Source: Phycicoccus flavus
Lineage (GTDB): Bacteria; Actinomycetota; Actinomycetes; Actinomycetales; Dermatophilaceae
DNA: 64,000 nucleotides
Direction: 5' to 3'
Assembly (NCBI RefSeq): GCF_004025965.2
Contig: NZ_SAYU02000003.1
Coordinates: forward strand, 46,899 to 110,898
Shown here: piece after piece, positions 61,293 to 64,000 of the stretch
How positions within the stretch are numbered: the first letter of the stretch is position 1
Layout: each line of letters starts with the position of its first letter
Program-made: the position numbers and the translations under genes
Notes under the pieces: model-generated
The model's database searches: none
The model's input: the letters and a program-made list of their open reading frames with translations, nothing else
What the model was told of the DNA's origin: nothing

Positions 61293-63415
61293 GCGACGTG
61301 GACGCGTTCGACCTTCTGCATCCGGTCATTCAGCACCACGTCGTCAACACCCTTGGGTGGCACGGCCTGAGGCCCCTCCAGGCTGAAGCGGTCAGCCCGC
61401 TGTCGTCCGGCGAGGACGCGATCCTGCTGGCTCCCACTGCTGGGGGGAAGACGGAGGCAGCCATGCTGCCGCTCTTGTCTGCGATGGAGCAGCAGTCGTG
61501 GTTGGGGCTGTCGCTGCTCTACGTCTGCCCGCTGAAGGCGCTCCTGAACAACCTGCAGCCACGCATCGGGCAGTACGCGTCCTGGCTCGGCCGGGTCGCG
61601 TCCACGCGGCACGGCGACACCACCGCTGGCGCGCGGGCCCGGATGTCGCGGGACCGGCCCGACATTCTGCTCACGACCCCCGAGTCCCTCGAGGCCATGC
61701 TCGTCTCGACGCTCATCGACGCGCCACGCATGTTCGCCGACGTCCGCGCCATCGTCGTCGACGAGGTCCACGCCTTCGCTGGGGACGACCGCGGATGGCA
61801 TCTGCTGTCAGTGCTGGACCGCATCGAGGAGCTGACAAACCGTCGCATCCAGCGGGTCGGGCTGTCGGCCACTGTCGGAAACGCGCCGGAGCTGCTGGGC
61901 TGGCTGCAGGGCCATGACGCCGCGGAGCGTAGGGGATCCGTCATCGCGCCGGAGGTGGCGTCGCCCGTTGTGCCCGAGCTAATCCTCGACTACGTCGGCA
62001 ACGTAGGCAATGCCGCGACCGTGGTGGGCCGCACCGGTGTGGGCGAGAAGCGCCTCGTCTTTGCCGACTCGCGGCGCACCGTCGAGGACCTCGCTGTCCG
62101 GGTGCGCGAGCAGGGTGTCGAGACATTCGTGTCGCACTCGTCCCTGTCTCTAAACGAGCGCAAGCGCGCGGAGGCCGCGTTCGCGGAGGCGCGGGAGTGC
62201 GTCATCGTGTCCACCTCCACCTTGGAGCTCGGCATCGACGTCGGCGACCTCGACCGCATCGTGCAGATCGGATCGCCCATGACGGTGGCGTCGATGCTGC
62301 AGCGGTTGGGCCGGACGGGGCGCCGTCCTGGCACGAGTCGCAACATGACGTTCCTTGCGTTGGACGACGCCGAACTGATGCGGGCGTGCGGGCTGCTGCT
62401 CCTGCACGGCGAGCGATTCATCGAGCCTGTCGTTCCTCCGCCGGCTCCGCGTCACGTCGCGTCGCAACAGATCGTCGGCCGCGCTCTCCAGAAGGGACGG
62501 GTGCATCTTGACGTCGAGGCGGGCGCGGTTGCCAGGCTTGGGCTGTGCACGCCGGACGAATCGGTGGAGATCGGCGAATGGCTCGCCACCACGGGACACC
62601 TCGACGAGGACTCCGGTCTGTACTTCGTTGGTCCCACCGCGGAGCAGCGTTTCGGTCGCCGAAACTTCATGGAGCTGCTTGCGGTGTTCACAGCCGCTCC
62701 CGAGGTCACGATCCTTCACGGTCGCACCGAGATCGGGAGCGTCGACCCCACCCTGCTGACGCTGAAGGTGACGGGACCGCGCATCATCGCCTTGGCGGGT
62801 AAGCCTTGGCGCGTCACGTACATCGACTGGCGACGGAAGCGTGCCTACGTGGAGCCCAGCGACGATGTCGGCCGCTCTCGTTGGACCGGCGATTCGCGTG
62901 CCTATTCGTTCGAGCTCTCCGACGCCATCCGTCGCGTTCTGCTCGGGGAAGAGCCCGCAGGGGTGACACTAAGCACTCGGGCTTCTCAACGCTTGTTGGC
63001 ACTCCGCGAGGCATTTGAACCGCGTGTCAGTGCCGACTCAACCGTCGTTGCGATGGACGGCACCAGGCTTCGTTGGTGGACCTTCGCCGGCGCGCGCGCC
63101 AACGCAGTTCTCGTGGCTGCGCTGGGCGCGGTGGCACCTGACCTCCTGGACGAGTGGAGCTATAGCAATCTCGCCGTCGCGCTTCGATCCGACGCAACGC
63201 CTGCTCAGATCTCCGTGGCCTTGCGGGACGCGCTAGAGCAGTTCGGGTCCGAGCTGGCCGGTGTACAGCCCGAAGTCAGCCCACAGGCACTCAAGAAGCT
63301 GAAGTTCTCTGAGCTGCTGACGCCTCAGCTCGCCGTTGCAACGCTGGCACACCGCACAGGTGACTGGGCCTCGGCGGCGAACGTTGCCCGACGTCGCGTC
63401 ATTCCACACACATGA
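61289..63415 (+). CDS. brxHI: BREX system Lhr-like helicase BrxHI
   Basis: 708 residues, a superfamily-2 helicase. Walker A at 50-55 lies in LLAPTAGGKTEAAMLPLL. Motif Ia is VCPLKALLNNLQ, Ib TTPESLEAML, and motif II is DEVH at 158-161 (IVVDEVHAFAGDD). Then come LSATVGNAPELLGWL (motif III), VSTSTLELGIDVGDLDRI and QRLGRTGRRPG (motif VI). The C-terminal third is the Lhr-type domain that ends the protein. BrxHI is predicted to unwind DNA for the BREX complex. It closes the operon. No convincing terminator follows within 70 bases. Confidence 0.93.
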   Translation: MSDVDAFDLLHPVIQHHVVNTLGWHGLRPLQAEAVSPLSSGEDAILLAPTAGGKTEAAMLPLLSAMEQQSWLGLSLLYVCPLKALLNNLQPRIGQYASWLGRVASTRHGDTTAGARARMSRDRPDILLTTPESLEAMLVSTLIDAPRMFADVRAIVVDEVHAFAGDDRGWHLLSVLDRIEELTNRRIQRVGLSATVGNAPELLGWLQGHDAAERRGSVIAPEVASPVVPELILDYVGNVGNAATVVGRTGVGEKRLVFADSRRTVEDLAVRVREQGVETFVSHSSLSLNERKRAEAAFAEARECVIVSTSTLELGIDVGDLDRIVQIGSPMTVASMLQRLGRTGRRPGTSRNMTFLALDDAELMRACGLLLLHGERFIEPVVPPPAPRHVASQQIVGRALQKGRVHLDVEAGAVARLGLCTPDESVEIGEWLATTGHLDEDSGLYFVGPTAEQRFGRRNFMELLAVFTAAPEVTILHGRTEIGSVDPTLLTLKVTGPRIIALAGKPWRVTYIDWRRKRAYVEPSDDVGRSRWTGDSRAYSFELSDAIRRVLLGEEPAGVTLSTRASQRLLALREAFEPRVSADSTVVAMDGTRLRWWTFAGARANAVLVAALGAVAPDLLDEWSYSNLAVALRSDATPAQISVALRDALEQFGSELAGVQPEVSPQALKKLKFSELLTPQLAVATLAHRTGDWASAANVARRRVIPHT

Positions 63416-63864
63416 GGCGTTGGCACGCCATTCTGCACGAGTACCGTTCAGTTCTGGTCAAGCAACGGCGACAGACGAAGTTCGCCGGTCTGGCCTCCTG
63501 ACGGAGAGCCAAACAGTCGCAAGATCAGTTCGCGATTGCGGGATCGACAATTTTTAGACCCCTCGAGAGCCACCCCGCATGCAGCAATAACGACGACCAC
63601 GTGCCCCACGGGCTCGTGGGTCAACTGCAGGAGTTCACCTCGACCCAGCGAACATCGCGGCCAACGCCATCGCAGCGACTCCTCACTCGCTCTACTGCCT
63701 GGGGGGGTTGACCGCCGCGCGACACAGTCCGACCTCACCGTCCAGCACGCGTGGGTCCCCACCGGCTGATGAGCAAAACCTCGAGCTAGGACGGCTGTGG
63801 CTGGTCCTGCGAGGTAAGAGTCCCGCGGAGTGGTGGGCTTTGAGGTCATCTCGATGCCTACCGG
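63416..63864. other. 449-base gap after brxHI, no gene recognised
   Basis: This gap is less GC-rich than most of the window. It contains no frame with family signatures on either strand. A short inverted repeat GGCGT/ACGCC follows the brxHI stop (63416-63429). The terminal inverted repeat of the adjacent IS element should lie in this stretch, but I could not place it. Confidence 0.4.
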
Positions 63865-64000
63865 TCAGCCCTGGCTGAGGGCGACGTGGTCATCATTGCC
63901 GGTTGTGCCGATCTTGGCCATGGATGCCTCGGAGAGGTAGCGGCGTTCGTCGGTGGCCCACTCGTCGTGGGTGTCGGCCAGGACGGCTCCGATGAGGCGG
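63865..64000 (-). mobile_element. IS256-type transposase, C-terminal fragment (continues beyond window)
   Basis: The last 44 or so codons of a minus-strand gene are visible. They begin (in coding order) at the window edge with RLIGAVLADTHDEWATDERR, then YLSEASMAKIG, ending in VALSQG. The pattern RLIGAxLADxHDEW...RRYLS is the typical C-terminus of actinobacterial IS256-family (mutator-type) transposases. It lies 449 bases beyond brxHI and marks the right side of the defence island as mobile or rearranged. Whether the rest is intact cannot be seen. Confidence 0.8.

Noticed and set aside
43578..63415. DISARM rather than BREX.
   Set aside because: PglW, PglY and PglZ are present and DrmA/DrmB/DrmC are not; gene order matches type 2 BREX.
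43578..63415. The classical two-locus Streptomyces Pgl system.
   Set aside because: All genes, including brxD and brxHI, are in one operon, which is the type 2 BREX arrangement.
63336..63769. Short frames between brxHI and the IS256 fragment.
   Set aside because: They overlap the brxHI end or lack a start signal, and none has a recognisable motif.
1..64000. tRNA or rRNA genes.
   Set aside because: I saw no cloverleaf with a GTTCRA T-arm and no rRNA-like sequence while reading; a dedicated scan would be decisive.

Overview
The window is very GC-rich DNA with actinobacterial hallmarks: a SAM-IV riboswitch ahead of metY, a T7SS/ESX-like gene pair, an F420-type (Ddn-like) reductase, a DUF222/HNH gene, and many genes whose -10 hexamer (TANNNT type) lies 6-7 bases before the start codon, as expected for leaderless mRNAs. 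A member of the Micrococcales is the most natural guess, but no rRNA or housekeeping marker in the window fixes the taxon.

Bases 1 to about 34,500 look like ordinary chromosome. In order: 3'-truncated hrpA RNA helicase (-); a T7SS-like pair (-); metY with its riboswitch (-); an aldo/keto reductase and a Ddn-like reductase (+); two overlapping membrane proteins (-); an alpha/beta hydrolase (+); rocD, a patatin and a SprT-like protease (-); an OFA-family transporter and an MFS protein with a C-terminal cyclic-nucleotide-binding domain (+); a second aldo/keto reductase and two genes of unknown role (-); an XRE-STAND ATPase regulator (+); a hemerythrin-domain protein (-); an anchored metzincin (+); an ABM monooxygenase (-) divergent from a DUF3500 protein (+); a LacI regulator facing a secreted beta-helix (GH55-like) protein with a palindromic operator; a YibE/F membrane protein; a repeat-rich gap; a DUF222/HNH gene; a GNAT acetyltransferase; and a gene of unknown function. 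Several convergent pairs are separated by strong GC hairpins.

From about 34,500 to 43,340 lies a cluster of nuclease-like genes: two NERD proteins, a PD-(D/E)XK protein, two HNH proteins (one with a probable EVE-type modified-base reader), a MazG-like pyrophosphohydrolase, a DUF2075/Schlafen-group-3-like ATPase, a GIY-YIG protein and a PASTA lipoprotein. Part of it is visibly less GC-rich than its surroundings.

From 43,578 to 63,415 runs one uninterrupted, tightly coupled operon: pglW, a DUF262/DUF1524 (GmrSD-like) gene, pglX, pglY, pglZ, brxD, brxHI. This is a complete type 2 BREX (Pgl-type) phage-defence system with a GmrSD-like type IV restriction gene set inside it. The expected division of labour is self/non-self marking by PglX with PglW/Y/Z, BrxD and BrxHI, and attack on modified phage DNA by the GmrSD-like protein and perhaps the upstream EVE-HNH gene. 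The window ends inside the 3' end of an IS256-type transposase, so the island is flanked by a mobile element on the right.

The most unusual small-scale structure is a 38-bp tandem repeat just past the DUF222/HNH gene. On the minus strand it is a chain of four overlapping 12-codon mini-ORFs joined by TGATG stop-start overlaps, each ending in the same peptide as the upstream gene.
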